Below, one piece after another: positions 10,217-19,100 of a stretch of 64,000 nucleotides of DNA. How positions within the stretch are numbered: position 1 is the stretch's first letter; every line of letters begins with the position of its first letter. A program made the translations under genes and the position numbers. The notes beneath the pieces were generated by a model. That model was not told the DNA's origin. It ran no database searches and saw only the letters and a program-made list of their open reading frames with translations. The stretch comes from Brevundimonas sp. NIBR11 (GTDB lineage Bacteria > Pseudomonadota > Alphaproteobacteria > Caulobacterales > Caulobacteraceae), in the NCBI RefSeq assembly GCF_027912535.1, contig NZ_CP115465.1:45001-109000 (forward strand). The letters are read 5' to 3'.

Positions 10217-10237
10217 CCCTCTCCCGCCGGGAGAGGG
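10217..10237. terminator. Palindromic repeat acting as likely bidirectional terminator
   Basis: CCCTCTCCC (10217-10225) and GGGAGAGGG (10229-10237) form a perfect 9-bp stem with a 3-nt loop between the convergent DUF488 and aminopeptidase genes. No T-run follows. The same kind of palindrome recurs elsewhere in the window (9186, 29281-29438, 32333). Confidence 0.55.
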
Positions 10238-10240
10238 TCC

Positions 10241-12199
10241 TCAAGAAGCCGGAACCCCGACGACGCCGTCCACGGAGCCCGTCGTGACCGGATGATACCC
10301 CGGACGCGCCTGGGCGTAGATGCGCGTTGCGATGGGGCGGCCCCAGTCGCCCTGGGCCCAGAGCGAGGTGTAGAGCGGCAGGACGAATTTGCGGCGGCCT
10401 TGCGAGGTCAGGAACCGCTCCAGCGTCGGGACGGCCGGCTGATAGCGGTGGGCGACGGCGATCTGAAGCCACTGGAACAGGACCTCGGCATTGCCTTCGG
10501 CGCGCAGGTTCAGGGTGGTTTCCAGGTCCGCCAACTGGGCGTTGGTGAGCCAGGGACGCGTCGCGGCGGCGCCTTCGGGACGCCAGGCGAGGAAGTGCTG
10601 GCGCTCCTGCGTCGACCAGCGCGCCCACGGAATGGCCGAGGCCGGCCCCTTGTCCTTGAAGAAGGCGCCGGCGGCGGTGTCGACGGCGGTCAGGGCGATG
10701 GAGACCGGCGCCTGGGCGTTCGAGGGCAGGCCGGGCTGATAGACCCAGTTGTCGAGCTGGAGCTCGCGTTCGAGCGCCGCATCGCCGCGCACGAGGTTGG
10801 CGCGGATATCGGTCAGGAAGCCGGCGGCCGTCATCGGCTGGAAGGCGTGACGTTCGAAATAGCCCTTGAGCCAGGCGTCGAACCGTTCGCGGCCGACGAT
10901 CCGCTCGATGGTGCGCAGGAAGGCGGCTCCCTTCTCGTAGGGGATGTCGTTCAGGCCGTCGTCGGGATCGCGGCCCTCCAGATCGATGTGCAGACGGGTG
11001 TCGAGCGGCGGCATGTCGGCGAGCGACGCCTGAAGGTCGTTCCAGCCGAGAACCTGGAGCATCAGGGCGCGATCGCGGCCGTAGACGGCCTCCATGATGC
11101 GGTTCTCGAAATAGGTGGTCGTGCCCTCGTTGAGCCAGATGTCGGACCAGGTGGCGTTGGTCACGAGGTTGCCCGACCAGCTGTGCGCCAACTCGTGCGC
11201 GACCAGGGAGACCAGAGACTTGTCGCCGGCGACCACGGTCGGGGTGGCGAAGGTCAGGCGCGGGTTCTCCATCCCGCCGAAGGGGAAGGAGGGCGGCAGG
11301 ATCAGCAGATCGTAGCGACCCCAGCGATAGGGGCCGTAGAGGGCCTCGGCGGCATCGACCAGCTGGCCCATTTCCGAGAACTCGGCCTTGGCGGCGTCGA
11401 GGCGGCTCGGCTCGGTCCAGACGCCGACGCGGGCGCCCTCGGAAGCGAACTTCAGGTCGCCGACCGCGAGCGCGATCAGATAGGGCGGGACCGGGTTGGT
11501 CATGCGGAAGCGATAGGAATGCTGGCCGGCGGCGGCGCTTTCGCCTTCCGGGGTCAGCATCTCGGCGGACATGACGGCGGTCAGGGCTTCCGGGACGGTG
11601 ATCCGGGCGCTGTAGGTCTGGCGGATGCCGGGGCTGTCCTGGGTCGGAACCCAGGTGCGGGTCAGGATGGCCTGGCCCTGGGAGAAGAGGAAGGGCTGCC
11701 GGCCGCCGGCGGTCTGGGCCGGTGTCAGCCACTGGAGCGCCGCCGCGTCGGGGCGGGTGGAATAGGTCACGACGATCTTCTGGACCTTGCCGTCCTCGAA
11801 GGCCGGGACGGTGACGGTCAGGGGCTGGCCCTTGATCGGGTCCTCGGCGCCGAGGGCGAACTGCAGCGCATCGCCCTTGTCGTCCGTGACCGAGCGGATC
11901 TCCAGGTTCTTGACGTCGAGGATGACCTGGGTCGCGCCGGCGACGCCGGTGACGTCCAGGGTGGCCTTGCCCGAGAGGGTCTTGGTCGCGAAGTCGGCGG
12001 TCAGGTCGAGATCGACGTGCTTGACCCGGGCGACGGCGGGCTGGGCGTAGGAGTGGATGTCCGCCTCGTAGGTGATCGGGGCGGTGGCCGAGGCCGGCAG
12101 GGGCGGCATGTCGGACTTCACGTCGCCCTGGGCGCAGGCGGCGACGGCGGCGAGCAGGGCGGCGGTGGAGGCCATGACGAGAAGGCGGGCGCGGGACAT
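10241..12199 (-). CDS. M1 family aminopeptidase, leukotriene A4 hydrolase-like, lipoprotein
   Basis: 652 residues with a lipoprotein signal (lipobox VAAC followed by AQGD). Domains in order: M1 N-terminal beta-saddle (about 60-250), catalytic thermolysin-like domain with GGMEN (308-312) and the zinc motif HELAH-x18-E (His335, His339, Glu358), and an all-helical C-terminal domain like that of leukotriene A4 hydrolases (about 500-640). It should cleave N-terminal residues from short peptides in the periplasm, anchored to a membrane. All catalytic residues expected are present. It converges on the DUF488 gene. Confidence 0.95.
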   Translation of the reverse strand: MSRARLLVMASTAALLAAVAACAQGDVKSDMPPLPASATAPITYEADIHSYAQPAVARVKHVDLDLTADFATKTLSGKATLDVTGVAGATQVILDVKNLEIRSVTDDKGDALQFALGAEDPIKGQPLTVTVPAFEDGKVQKIVVTYSTRPDAAALQWLTPAQTAGGRQPFLFSQGQAILTRTWVPTQDSPGIRQTYSARITVPEALTAVMSAEMLTPEGESAAAGQHSYRFRMTNPVPPYLIALAVGDLKFASEGARVGVWTEPSRLDAAKAEFSEMGQLVDAAEALYGPYRWGRYDLLILPPSFPFGGMENPRLTFATPTVVAGDKSLVSLVAHELAHSWSGNLVTNATWSDIWLNEGTTTYFENRIMEAVYGRDRALMLQVLGWNDLQASLADMPPLDTRLHIDLEGRDPDDGLNDIPYEKGAAFLRTIERIVGRERFDAWLKGYFERHAFQPMTAAGFLTDIRANLVRGDAALERELQLDNWVYQPGLPSNAQAPVSIALTAVDTAAGAFFKDKGPASAIPWARWSTQERQHFLAWRPEGAAATRPWLTNAQLADLETTLNLRAEGNAEVLFQWLQIAVAHRYQPAVPTLERFLTSQGRRKFVLPLYTSLWAQGDWGRPIATRIYAQARPGYHPVTTGSVDGVVGVPAS

Positions 12200-12271
12200 C
12201 TGAGGCGAACTCCGAAACGTTTGGCGCGGAGGGAGCCCTGAAAGCGTGGCCAGATCAAGGGGGCGGGCGGA

Positions 12272-13522
12272 CTATTCCGCCGGGGCCGGGACCCGGTTCC
12301 GGGCCACGAACAACCTGCCGCGCTCGGCCAGCAGGACGAACAACAGGGCCGCGATGCCGCAGGCCGTGATGCCCGCCGTCATCGGCACGACCGTGCCGTT
12401 GAAGGCCTGACCGATGGCGAAGCCGATCAGGGAGCCGACGATGGTCGAGATGAAGCCCTGGGCCGAGGAGGCGGTGCCGGCGATATGGCCCATCGGCTCC
12501 ATGGCCATGGCGCCGAAATTGCCCGCCAGCAGGCCGAAGCAGAACATGGTGCAGGCCTGAAGAATGCCGAAGGTCCAGATGGTCTCGTGTCCGCTGAGGC
12601 AGACCATCAGATGGATGGCGCCGAAGGAGATGAAGCCCAGCAGCGCCGTGTGACCGATCATGCGCGAGCCCAGTTTCTCGACCAGTTTCGCATTGGTGAT
12701 GGAGGCGAGCGCGATGCCCCCGGCGATCAGGGCGAAGACGGTGGTGAACAGGGCCGGGGCCTCGAACACGTCGAAGAAGATCTGCTGCGACGAGTTGATG
12801 AAGGCGAACAGGGCGCCCGTGATCGCCGTCATGGCCAGGGTGTAGCCGATGGAGGTGCGGTTGGTGAGCGCCTCCCTGAAGGCCAGCGCGATCCGCCGGG
12901 CCTCGATCGGGAGGCGGTCCTGCGGATGCAGGGTCTCGGGAAGGCGCAGGCCCGCCCATATCATCAGGGCGACGCCGGCGAAGGCGAGGACGCCGAAGAT
13001 GGCCTCCCAAGGGGCGACCAAAAGAATCACCTGACCTAGCGAGGGCGCGATGATCGGCACGCCGAGGAAGACCAGGAAGCTGAGGCTCATCACCCGCGCC
13101 ATGGTCCGGCCGGAGAACCGGTCGCGCACGATGGAGACGGCCAGGACGCGGGTCGCGGCCGAGCCCAGGCCCTGACCGACACGGGCCAGGATCAGGGTCT
13201 CGAAGGTGGGGGCCAGCATGGCGACGAGACTGAAGGCGACATAGAGGCCAACGCCGATCATGAGGATCGGCTTGCGCCCGAACCGGTCAGATAGAGGGCC
13301 ATAGGCGATCTGCATGGCGCCGAAGCCGAGCAGATAGGCGGTGATGACCCACTGGCGGCTGTTCTCGTTGGCGACGCCCAGCGCATTCCCGATGTCGGGC
13401 AGGGCCGGCAGCATGGAATCGATGGCCAGCGCATTCAGCGCCATCATCAGGGCGATCATGCAGACGAACTCGGGGAAGCCCGGGCCCTTTGCGGCGGGGG
13501 GAGCGGCGCTGGGGGAGGTCAT
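12272..13522 (-). CDS. MFS drug-efflux transporter, Bcr/CflA type
   Basis: 416 residues with 12 predicted membrane helices. Helix 1-2 contains MLPALPDIGNALG, and the loop 2-3 signature GPLSDRFGRKPI of drug:proton antiporters is intact, followed by ARVGQGLGSAATRVL, the Bcr-type motif. The start at 13522 is chosen because it places a short hydrophilic N-terminus before helix 1 and has GGAGGTC nearby downstream of the next upstream candidates; the open frame extends further without conserved sequence. Likely exports a drug or small metabolite across the inner membrane. Monocistronic. Confidence 0.9.
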   Translation of the reverse strand: MTSPSAAPPAAKGPGFPEFVCMIALMMALNALAIDSMLPALPDIGNALGVANENSRQWVITAYLLGFGAMQIAYGPLSDRFGRKPILMIGVGLYVAFSLVAMLAPTFETLILARVGQGLGSAATRVLAVSIVRDRFSGRTMARVMSLSFLVFLGVPIIAPSLGQVILLVAPWEAIFGVLAFAGVALMIWAGLRLPETLHPQDRLPIEARRIALAFREALTNRTSIGYTLAMTAITGALFAFINSSQQIFFDVFEAPALFTTVFALIAGGIALASITNAKLVEKLGSRMIGHTALLGFISFGAIHLMVCLSGHETIWTFGILQACTMFCFGLLAGNFGAMAMEPMGHIAGTASSAQGFISTIVGSLIGFAIGQAFNGTVVPMTAGITACGIAALLFVLLAERGRLFVARNRVPAPAE

Positions 13523-13613
13523 GGGGTACAGATGAGCCTCGGGCGGCTGCATCGCAACCGCCCGCGCTGTAACTTTTCGCAACTGCGAGATGGCTTGGCC
13601 GTGACGGCGAGCG

Positions 13614-13934
13614 CTACGGCATGAACTGAATGGTGCGGGCGAACTGATGGTCGGCGGGCGAGCGGTCGGTGGTGGCGTCACGCATCAGGGCGATGGCGGC
13701 CTCGCCGAAGCCCATGCCGGGGTGCGTCTCTTCGAGCACCTTGCAGTCGCCGACGCGGCCGTCCGCGAAGGCCGTGCACTCCAGGGTCACGGCCACGCTT
13801 TGAAGCACCGGCGGCGGGGTCGGGGCCATCGACACGGCCGGGGTCGGCTGGGCCGTCAGCGCCGCACGGGTGAGCGACGGGGCGCCGACGGTGGGATCGG
13901 CGAACAGGGCGAGGGCGACGGTGATGGCGATCAT
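13614..13934 (-). CDS. Small exported TonB-C-terminal-like protein
   Basis: 106 residues. It has an N-terminal hydrophobic signal, a Pro/Thr linker, and a single domain with LECTAFADGRVGDCKVLEETHPGMGFGEAAIALM, which resembles the C-terminal domain of TonB energy transducers (strand, GRV.dC turn, helix with AA..a). The usual cytoplasmic and transmembrane anchor region and the proline-rich rod of TonB are missing, and there are no exbB/exbD genes nearby. It may be a periplasmic accessory domain rather than a working TonB. Confidence 0.7.
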   Translation of the reverse strand: MIAITVALALFADPTVGAPSLTRAALTAQPTPAVSMAPTPPPVLQSVAVTLECTAFADGRVGDCKVLEETHPGMGFGEAAIALMRDATTDRSPADHQFARTIQFMP

Positions 13935-14065
13935 GGGACTGGCCTTTTGAACTCATTTACAAATGTTCAACGAACTGGTGCGTTCCCGAGGTTCGCGGCG
14001 CCGGTCGGAGCTAACGGGCGGGCGTGTCGTTGGGCACACTACGCTAGCGGACAGAAGGGCGACCC

Positions 14066-15433
14066 ATGGCGAAGCGACCGGCGACGGCGAAGAAGACCCT
14101 GTCGGCGGCGAACCTGAAGGCGCTGGGCGCGGACCGTCTGGCCGATCTCCTCATGGAGATGGCGGGGGAGGACGCCGGCTGGAAACGCCGGCTGCGCATG
14201 GAACTGGCGGCCGAGGTCGGGGCCGCCGATCTGGCGCTGGAGATCGACAAGCGGCTGAACACGCTCGCGACCAGCCGGGCCAAGGTGTCGTGGCGCAAGC
14301 GGCCGGAGCTGATCTCGGACCTCTGGACCGTGCGGCGGATCATCGTCGACCGGCTGGCCGTCATGGACGCGCGGCTGGGACTGGACCGGCTGGTCGCCTG
14401 GTTCGATCTCTATCCGGGACTGTCGGCGCGGGTGAAGGACCCCAAGGGCGAACTGGCGACGATGTTCGACGCGGCTTCGGCCGATCTGGCGGCGGTCGGG
14501 GCGCTGGCGGGGGTCGAGGTCGCGGCGCCCGTCTTCGTCGAGGCCCTGAGCACCCGGCTGTCGGAATGGGCGTCGTGGGTCGGGCGCGGGGCCGCAGGCA
14601 TGGAGCCCGAGCTGGCGCGGGCGGTGCTGATGGGGATCACCGACGGCAAGCCCAGGCCGACCGGGCGGCTGGCCCTGGTGGTGCGGAAACTGGCGGACCG
14701 GTCCGGCGACCTCGACGCCTGGGTCGCCTCCCTGCCCGACGAGGATCGGACGAAACCCGAGATCGGCGCCGAAGTCGCCCGCCGTCTGGCCGAGGCCGGA
14801 CGGGCCGCCGAGGCGCGGGCGGCGCTGGAGGCGTCTCGGCCGGTGGTGAGGGAGACCTCGCGCTGGGGCCGGCGCGAGCCCGAACCGCCGCCCCCGCCTC
14901 CCGAGAGCTGGCTGGCCGCCGAGGTCGCCGTGCTCGAGGCCGAGGGCGACCAGAAGGGGGCGTCCGACGCGCGCTGGATGCTGTTCGAGCGGACCCTGGC
15001 CGAGGCGCCGCTGCGAGCCGAGATCGCCAAGCTGCCGGATTTCGAGGATGTCGTCGCCCTGGACCGCGCCTTCGCCCACGCCGCCGCCTATCCGGACGCC
15101 ACGGCGGGCCTGCGCTTCCTGATGAACTGGCCGGCGCTGCGCGAAGCCGGGGAGATGGTCGTGGCCCGGGCAGGCGAGATTCGCGGCTCGGCCGACGAGG
15201 TCCCGCTGTGGGCCTCACGTCTGGAGGGGCGTAATCCTCAGGCGGCCCTGGCCCTGATCCGGTCCCGGGCTGTGGCGCTGACGCGACTGGCGCTGGGTTC
15301 CGGCGGGGACGAGGTGCAGCAGCTGGTCCAGCAGGCCCAGGCCCTGTCCGACCAGGTCGGCGACGAGGGGCAAGAGGGGTTCTTGCTGGCGCTGGAAGAG
15401 GCGGGGCGGCCGGTTCGGCGTGGCTGGCGCTGA
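14066..15433 (+). CDS. DUF6880-like protein, cytoplasmic, helical
   Basis: 455 residues, no signal or membrane helix. The N-terminus (KTLSAANLKALGADRLADLLMEMA) matches what I recall of the alphaproteobacterial DUF6880 group, in which it is almost invariant. The rest is mostly alpha-helical with a Pro-rich break near 275-285 and an arrangement suggestive of helical repeats. Function unknown. The gene is monocistronic, 131 bp from a divergent small exported protein and immediately before a tRNA-Leu on the other strand. Confidence 0.75.
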   Translation: MAKRPATAKKTLSAANLKALGADRLADLLMEMAGEDAGWKRRLRMELAAEVGAADLALEIDKRLNTLATSRAKVSWRKRPELISDLWTVRRIIVDRLAVMDARLGLDRLVAWFDLYPGLSARVKDPKGELATMFDAASADLAAVGALAGVEVAAPVFVEALSTRLSEWASWVGRGAAGMEPELARAVLMGITDGKPRPTGRLALVVRKLADRSGDLDAWVASLPDEDRTKPEIGAEVARRLAEAGRAAEARAALEASRPVVRETSRWGRREPEPPPPPPESWLAAEVAVLEAEGDQKGASDARWMLFERTLAEAPLRAEIAKLPDFEDVVALDRAFAHAAAYPDATAGLRFLMNWPALREAGEMVVARAGEIRGSADEVPLWASRLEGRNPQAALALIRSRAVALTRLALGSGGDEVQQLVQQAQALSDQVGDEGQEGFLLALEEAGRPVRRGWR

Positions 15434-15437
15434 CCGT

Positions 15438-15522
15438 TGGTGCCCCCGGTCGGACTCGAACCGACACTCCTCGCGGAACCGGATTTTGAGTCCGGCGCGT
15501 CTACCAATTCCACCACAGGGGC
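15438..15522 (-). tRNA. tRNA-Leu (CAA)
   Basis: 85-nt tRNA with long variable arm, anticodon loop CTCAAAA (anticodon CAA, reads TTG), T-loop GGTTCGAGTCC and encoded CCA. It ends 4 bp from the stop codon of the converging DUF6880-like gene. Confidence 0.95.
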
Positions 15523-15666
15523 TCTGTGCGGACGGACTGTTTAGTCGCCAGTTGGGGTTCGCGCTACGTGACCGGAAGATTTTTTGGAGGCGGCGAGAGA
15601 AACTCTGGCGGCGATTGTGCGTCCCGCCTCTTGCGTTCCATCGTGGTGTAACGCATCTGCCCTCCC

Positions 15667-16620
15667 ATGACCGACGCATTGCCCGATCTCGCCATCGTCT
15701 ATGAGCATCCCGAATGGTTCGAGCCTCTGTTCGCGGCCCTGGACCGGCATGGGGTCAGCTATGTGAAGGTCCCGCTGGCGGGCGACACCTTCGATCCGGC
15801 CGGGTCGCCGGCGCCGGGGACGGTGGTGTTCAGCCGCGTGGCCATGTCGTCCTTCCTGAGGGAGCCCGAGCATCCGATCTTCTACGCCCAGAGCCTGTTC
15901 GAGCACTGGCAGGGGCAGGGGACGCGGGTGGTGAACGCATCGGCCATGAACATCGATACGTCCAAGGCGCGGCAGATGTCGCTGATCGCCCGCCTGGGTT
16001 TGAAAGGGCCGGCGACGCGGGTGGCGCACCGGCAGGCGGACATTCCGAAGGCGGCGGAAGGGTTGCGCTATCCCCTGTTGGTCAAGGCGGACATTGGCGG
16101 GGCCGGGGCCGGCATCACCCGCTATGAAGACGCCGAGAAGCTGGCCGAGGCGGCGGGCGAGAAATGGTGCCCCGTCGGGGTCAACGGGATTTCCCTGGTG
16201 CAGGAGTACGCGCCGCGGCGAGACGGCAAGGTCACCCGGGTCGAGACCCTGAACGGCAGATATCTCTACGCCATCGACATCGAGAGCCCCGGCGACGCCT
16301 TCGACCTGTGTCCGGCCGATGCGTGTCTGGTGCGGCCCGGCGCGCCGACCCTGACCATGACGAAGACGACGCCGCCGCCCGAGATCATCGAGGCGGTCGA
16401 GCGGTTGGCCGTCGCGGCCGAGCTGGAGGTCGGGGGGATCGAGTATCTGATCGACGACCGGGACGGATCGATCCTGTTCTACGACATCAACGGCCTGTCG
16501 AACTTCGTCGCCAAGCCGGTCGAGGTGCTGGGCTTCGACCCGCACGACGACCTGGTCGAATGGCTGAAGGGCATCGTCGCCGAGGAGAAGGCGAAGCGAA
16601 ACGGGGGAGCGGCGGCATGA
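15667..16620 (+). CDS. ATP-grasp enzyme, RimK-like
   Basis: 317 residues. Central ATP-grasp fold: KADIGGAGAGITRYED (near 140-155) is the flexible glycine-rich loop, and the C-terminal lid contains EVGGIEYLIDDRDGS and FYDINGLSNF, supplying the acidic and Asn metal/ATP ligands. Such enzymes join a carboxylate to an amine or thiol through an acyl-phosphate. The closest functional analogy is RimK-type peptide or glutamate ligases, but there is no typical RimK N-terminal domain. Its stop codon overlaps the start of the next gene (ATGA), so the product probably works together with the flavin enzyme downstream. Substrate unknown. Confidence 0.82.
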   Translation: MTDALPDLAIVYEHPEWFEPLFAALDRHGVSYVKVPLAGDTFDPAGSPAPGTVVFSRVAMSSFLREPEHPIFYAQSLFEHWQGQGTRVVNASAMNIDTSKARQMSLIARLGLKGPATRVAHRQADIPKAAEGLRYPLLVKADIGGAGAGITRYEDAEKLAEAAGEKWCPVGVNGISLVQEYAPRRDGKVTRVETLNGRYLYAIDIESPGDAFDLCPADACLVRPGAPTLTMTKTTPPPEIIEAVERLAVAAELEVGGIEYLIDDRDGSILFYDINGLSNFVAKPVEVLGFDPHDDLVEWLKGIVAEEKAKRNGGAAA

Positions 16621-17681
16621 GGTACGGATACTGGGCGCCGGTCTTCGGCGGGTGGCTGCGCAACGTCGACGGCGAGCGCGAGGCCTCGTGGGAGAACGCC
16701 TCGCGGCTGGTGAAGCGGTCCGAGGCCCTGGGCTATGACCTGACGCTGATCGCCGAGCTGAACCTGAACGACATCAAGGGGATCGAGGCGCCGGCGCTGG
16801 ACGCCTGGTCGACGGCGGCGGCCCTGGCGGCCGTGACCGAGACGATCGAGCTGATGGTGGCGGTGCGGCCGAACTTCCATCAGCCCGCCCTGTTCGCGAA
16901 ACAGGCGGCCAATATCGACCGGATTTCGGGCGGACGGTTGGCTTTGAACGTGGTGTCTTCGTGGTGGGCCAAGGAGGCCGAGAGCTACGGTCTGCAATTC
17001 GACCAGCATGACGACCGCTATGCGCGCACGACGGAGTGGCTGCAGGTGCTGGATCGCCTGTGGACGGAGAAGCGGGTCGATTTCGAAGGGCGCTACTACA
17101 CGCTGAAGGACGCCATCGTGGAGCCGAAGCCGACGTCGAGCCCGGAACGGCCGCGTCCGGTCATCTATGCGGGTGGGGAATCCGAGGCGGCCAAGACCCT
17201 GATTGCCAGATACTGCGACGCCTATGTCATGCACGGCGACGAGCCGGAGCATATCGCGGCCAAGATCGCCGACATGCGGACGCGGCGCGAGGCGTTCGGC
17301 CTGCCGCCGATGCAGTACGGCATGGCCGGCTATGCGATCGTGCGCGACACCGACGCGGAGGCGATGCGCGAGCTGGAGCGGATCACGACCATCCCCGGCC
17401 TGGCCGAAGGAGCGCCGCCAGCCGGGTTCGCCAACTTCGACCAGTGGCTCAGCGGCACCGAGCTGGAGCGGGAACTGAAGATCCGCGAGTACAGCGTCTC
17501 GAACCGGGGTCTGCGTCCCGGCTTCGTCGGCACGCCCGAGACCGTCCGTGACCGGATGGAGGCGTTCGAAGACGCCGGTCTGGATCTGGTCCTCCTGCAG
17601 ATGTCGCCGCAGGAAGAAGAGATGGAGCGGTTCTCCGCCAAGGTCATTCGCCCGAGCCAGCCGAGACGCCTCCGATCCTAG
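16617..17681 (+). CDS. LLM-class flavin-dependent oxidoreductase
   Basis: 354 residues. Luciferase-like TIM barrel: MRYGYWAPVFGG at the N-terminus, SWENASRLVKRSEALGYD, VAVRPNFHQPALFAKQAANID and the FMN-site SGGRLALNVVSSWW are typical of the alkanesulfonate/dimethylsulfone monooxygenase branch (SsuD/SfnG-like). It should use reduced FMN from a separate reductase to oxidise a small substrate. No sulfonate transporter or flavin reductase is next to it; instead it is translationally coupled to an ATP-grasp ligase, with an ATGA overlap. Its stop codon shares CTAG with the converging gene. Confidence 0.88.
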   Translation: MRYGYWAPVFGGWLRNVDGEREASWENASRLVKRSEALGYDLTLIAELNLNDIKGIEAPALDAWSTAAALAAVTETIELMVAVRPNFHQPALFAKQAANIDRISGGRLALNVVSSWWAKEAESYGLQFDQHDDRYARTTEWLQVLDRLWTEKRVDFEGRYYTLKDAIVEPKPTSSPERPRPVIYAGGESEAAKTLIARYCDAYVMHGDEPEHIAAKIADMRTRREAFGLPPMQYGMAGYAIVRDTDAEAMRELERITTIPGLAEGAPPAGFANFDQWLSGTELERELKIREYSVSNRGLRPGFVGTPETVRDRMEAFEDAGLDLVLLQMSPQEEEMERFSAKVIRPSQPRRLRS

Positions 17682-18466
17682 TTGGCCATCCGATAGTTGA
17701 CCCGGAAACCGATCATCCGGGGCGCGTACTGGCCCACGGTCTCGCCCGGGCTGACGATGCGGGCGTCGGTCGTGGCGCGCAGCGCATTGCGGCCGAACCG
17801 GCCGTCGTCGGGATGTTCGGACTCGATCTGGCACTGGGCCAGGGCGCCGTCCGGCTGGACCACGCAGGTGACGACTGCGAAGCCCTCGGCATAGTTGGTC
17901 TGGGGATAGGACGGACGGGGCGCGCGCGCCCAGGTCACGCCGTCGGGCAGGCCGCTCTCCTCGATCTCGGGCAGGAGGGCGTCGCGGGGGTCTTGCGTCG
18001 GCCGGTTGCAGGCCGTCAGGGTCTCGTCCACGGCGGCCGAGGACGCCGGAAGCGTCAGGTTGTGGCGCAGGTTGCGACCCTCTCCGCCGCCGCCGGGAAT
18101 CACGATGCCGATCTCACCGCCCTCGCGCAGATTGCGGGCCAGGCTGGCGGGGTAGTCGGCCAGGGCGACGGTGCGGTCGGTGGTCACGCTCCAGGTCGTT
18201 GAATGCGACTCGCCGTCCTCGTCTATAAACTGAAGAGTGCGGATGCGGGACCCGCGGGGGGCCTCGGGCAGGCCCCCGATCACGGCGCCGAAGCTCCCGT
18301 CCACACATCGGAAGCCAATCGTCAGGCCGGTGGTCGTCGGGACGAAGGCGAAAACGGTCTTGCGCTCCGGCTGGCGTATGATCTCCCAATCCTCGACCGT
18401 GTCCTGGGCGAGAGCGGAGCCGGCGCCGGCGAGAAGGGCGATGGAGGCCAGGGCTTGAAGACGCAT
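17678..18466 (-). CDS. Exported protein with TonB-C-like domain
   Basis: 262 residues with a signal peptide ending near AGSALAQ. Residues about 25-150 form an unrecognised beta-rich domain. Residues about 175-262 resemble the TonB C-terminal domain, with PSYPQTNYAEGFAVVTCVVQPDGALAQCQIESEHP and a closing strand MIGFRVNYRM. As with the 13614 gene, no membrane anchor or proline-rich rod is present. It may bind a periplasmic or outer-membrane partner. Stop codon CTAG is shared with the converging flavin-enzyme gene. Confidence 0.7.
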   Translation of the reverse strand: MRLQALASIALLAGAGSALAQDTVEDWEIIRQPERKTVFAFVPTTTGLTIGFRCVDGSFGAVIGGLPEAPRGSRIRTLQFIDEDGESHSTTWSVTTDRTVALADYPASLARNLREGGEIGIVIPGGGGEGRNLRHNLTLPASSAAVDETLTACNRPTQDPRDALLPEIEESGLPDGVTWARAPRPSYPQTNYAEGFAVVTCVVQPDGALAQCQIESEHPDDGRFGRNALRATTDARIVSPGETVGQYAPRMIGFRVNYRMAN

Positions 18467-18490
18467 ACGCTTACTCTCGACAGGGGTGGA

Positions 18491-19027
18491 TCAGGCGGCG
18501 GCCTCGACGTGACTGTCCGTTCCGCCCGCCAGAACACGCCGCGCGCGAATGAACATCTCGATACGTTGCACCACGATCATGCCGACGACAAACACCAGGA
18601 AAGCGTCGGCGATGGCGAGGGCGTTCAGACCCCAGGCGGCGGCGTGCGGCTCCAGCACCGACCGCAGGGCGCTGCGGCCCAAAAAAAGCCCGATAATCAA
18701 GATGATGCCAAGCGGCGAGGCCTGGGCCTTCAGCGTGCCGTCGGCGTGTTTCTCGATGGTGGTCATTTTGCCGCGCCACCAGCCGGCCGCGCAGCCGAGG
18801 CCGAAGCCGACCAGAAGGATCATCCAGGAGACGGCGTCGAACGGGGTGTGATCCGCGCCCGGCTCCATGCTGGTCCCCCATAGGGCCAGACCCATCAGGG
18901 GCACGATGACGGCCGGGGTGACCCACATCCATTGCGGCCGCAGGGTCCGGGGCGCGCGGTTCCTGAGCAGGATCAGCGGCAGGATGACCAGAATGACGAT
19001 GAGCGGTGCGTACTGTTGCGGCGTCAT
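18491..19027 (-). CDS. CcdC/DUF1453-like inner-membrane protein
   Basis: 178 residues, about five hydrophobic helices. The start at 19027 (MTPQQYAPLIVIL) is preferred; an upstream frame extension of 14 residues is not conserved-looking. The pattern LRNRAPRTLRPQWMWV after helix 1, a central GCAAGWWRGKMT loop and the closing helix FVVGMIVVQRIEMFIRAR match the CcdC/DUF1453 family. Function is unknown. It lies 24 bp upstream of the 17678-18466 gene and is probably cotranscribed with it. Confidence 0.7.
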   Translation of the reverse strand: MTPQQYAPLIVILVILPLILLRNRAPRTLRPQWMWVTPAVIVPLMGLALWGTSMEPGADHTPFDAVSWMILLVGFGLGCAAGWWRGKMTTIEKHADGTLKAQASPLGIILIIGLFLGRSALRSVLEPHAAAWGLNALAIADAFLVFVVGMIVVQRIEMFIRARRVLAGGTDSHVEAAA

Positions 19028-19100
19028 GCCGAAAAATCCCCCTGCGGCGGCTTGCCGCAGGGCGCACATTAGGCCGGTCGCGGGCTGGCTGGGAAGGGGT

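Noticed and set aside
10121..12241. Plus-strand 706-codon frame antisense to the M1 peptidase
   Set aside because: No domain; opposite strand carries an intact HExxH peptidase.
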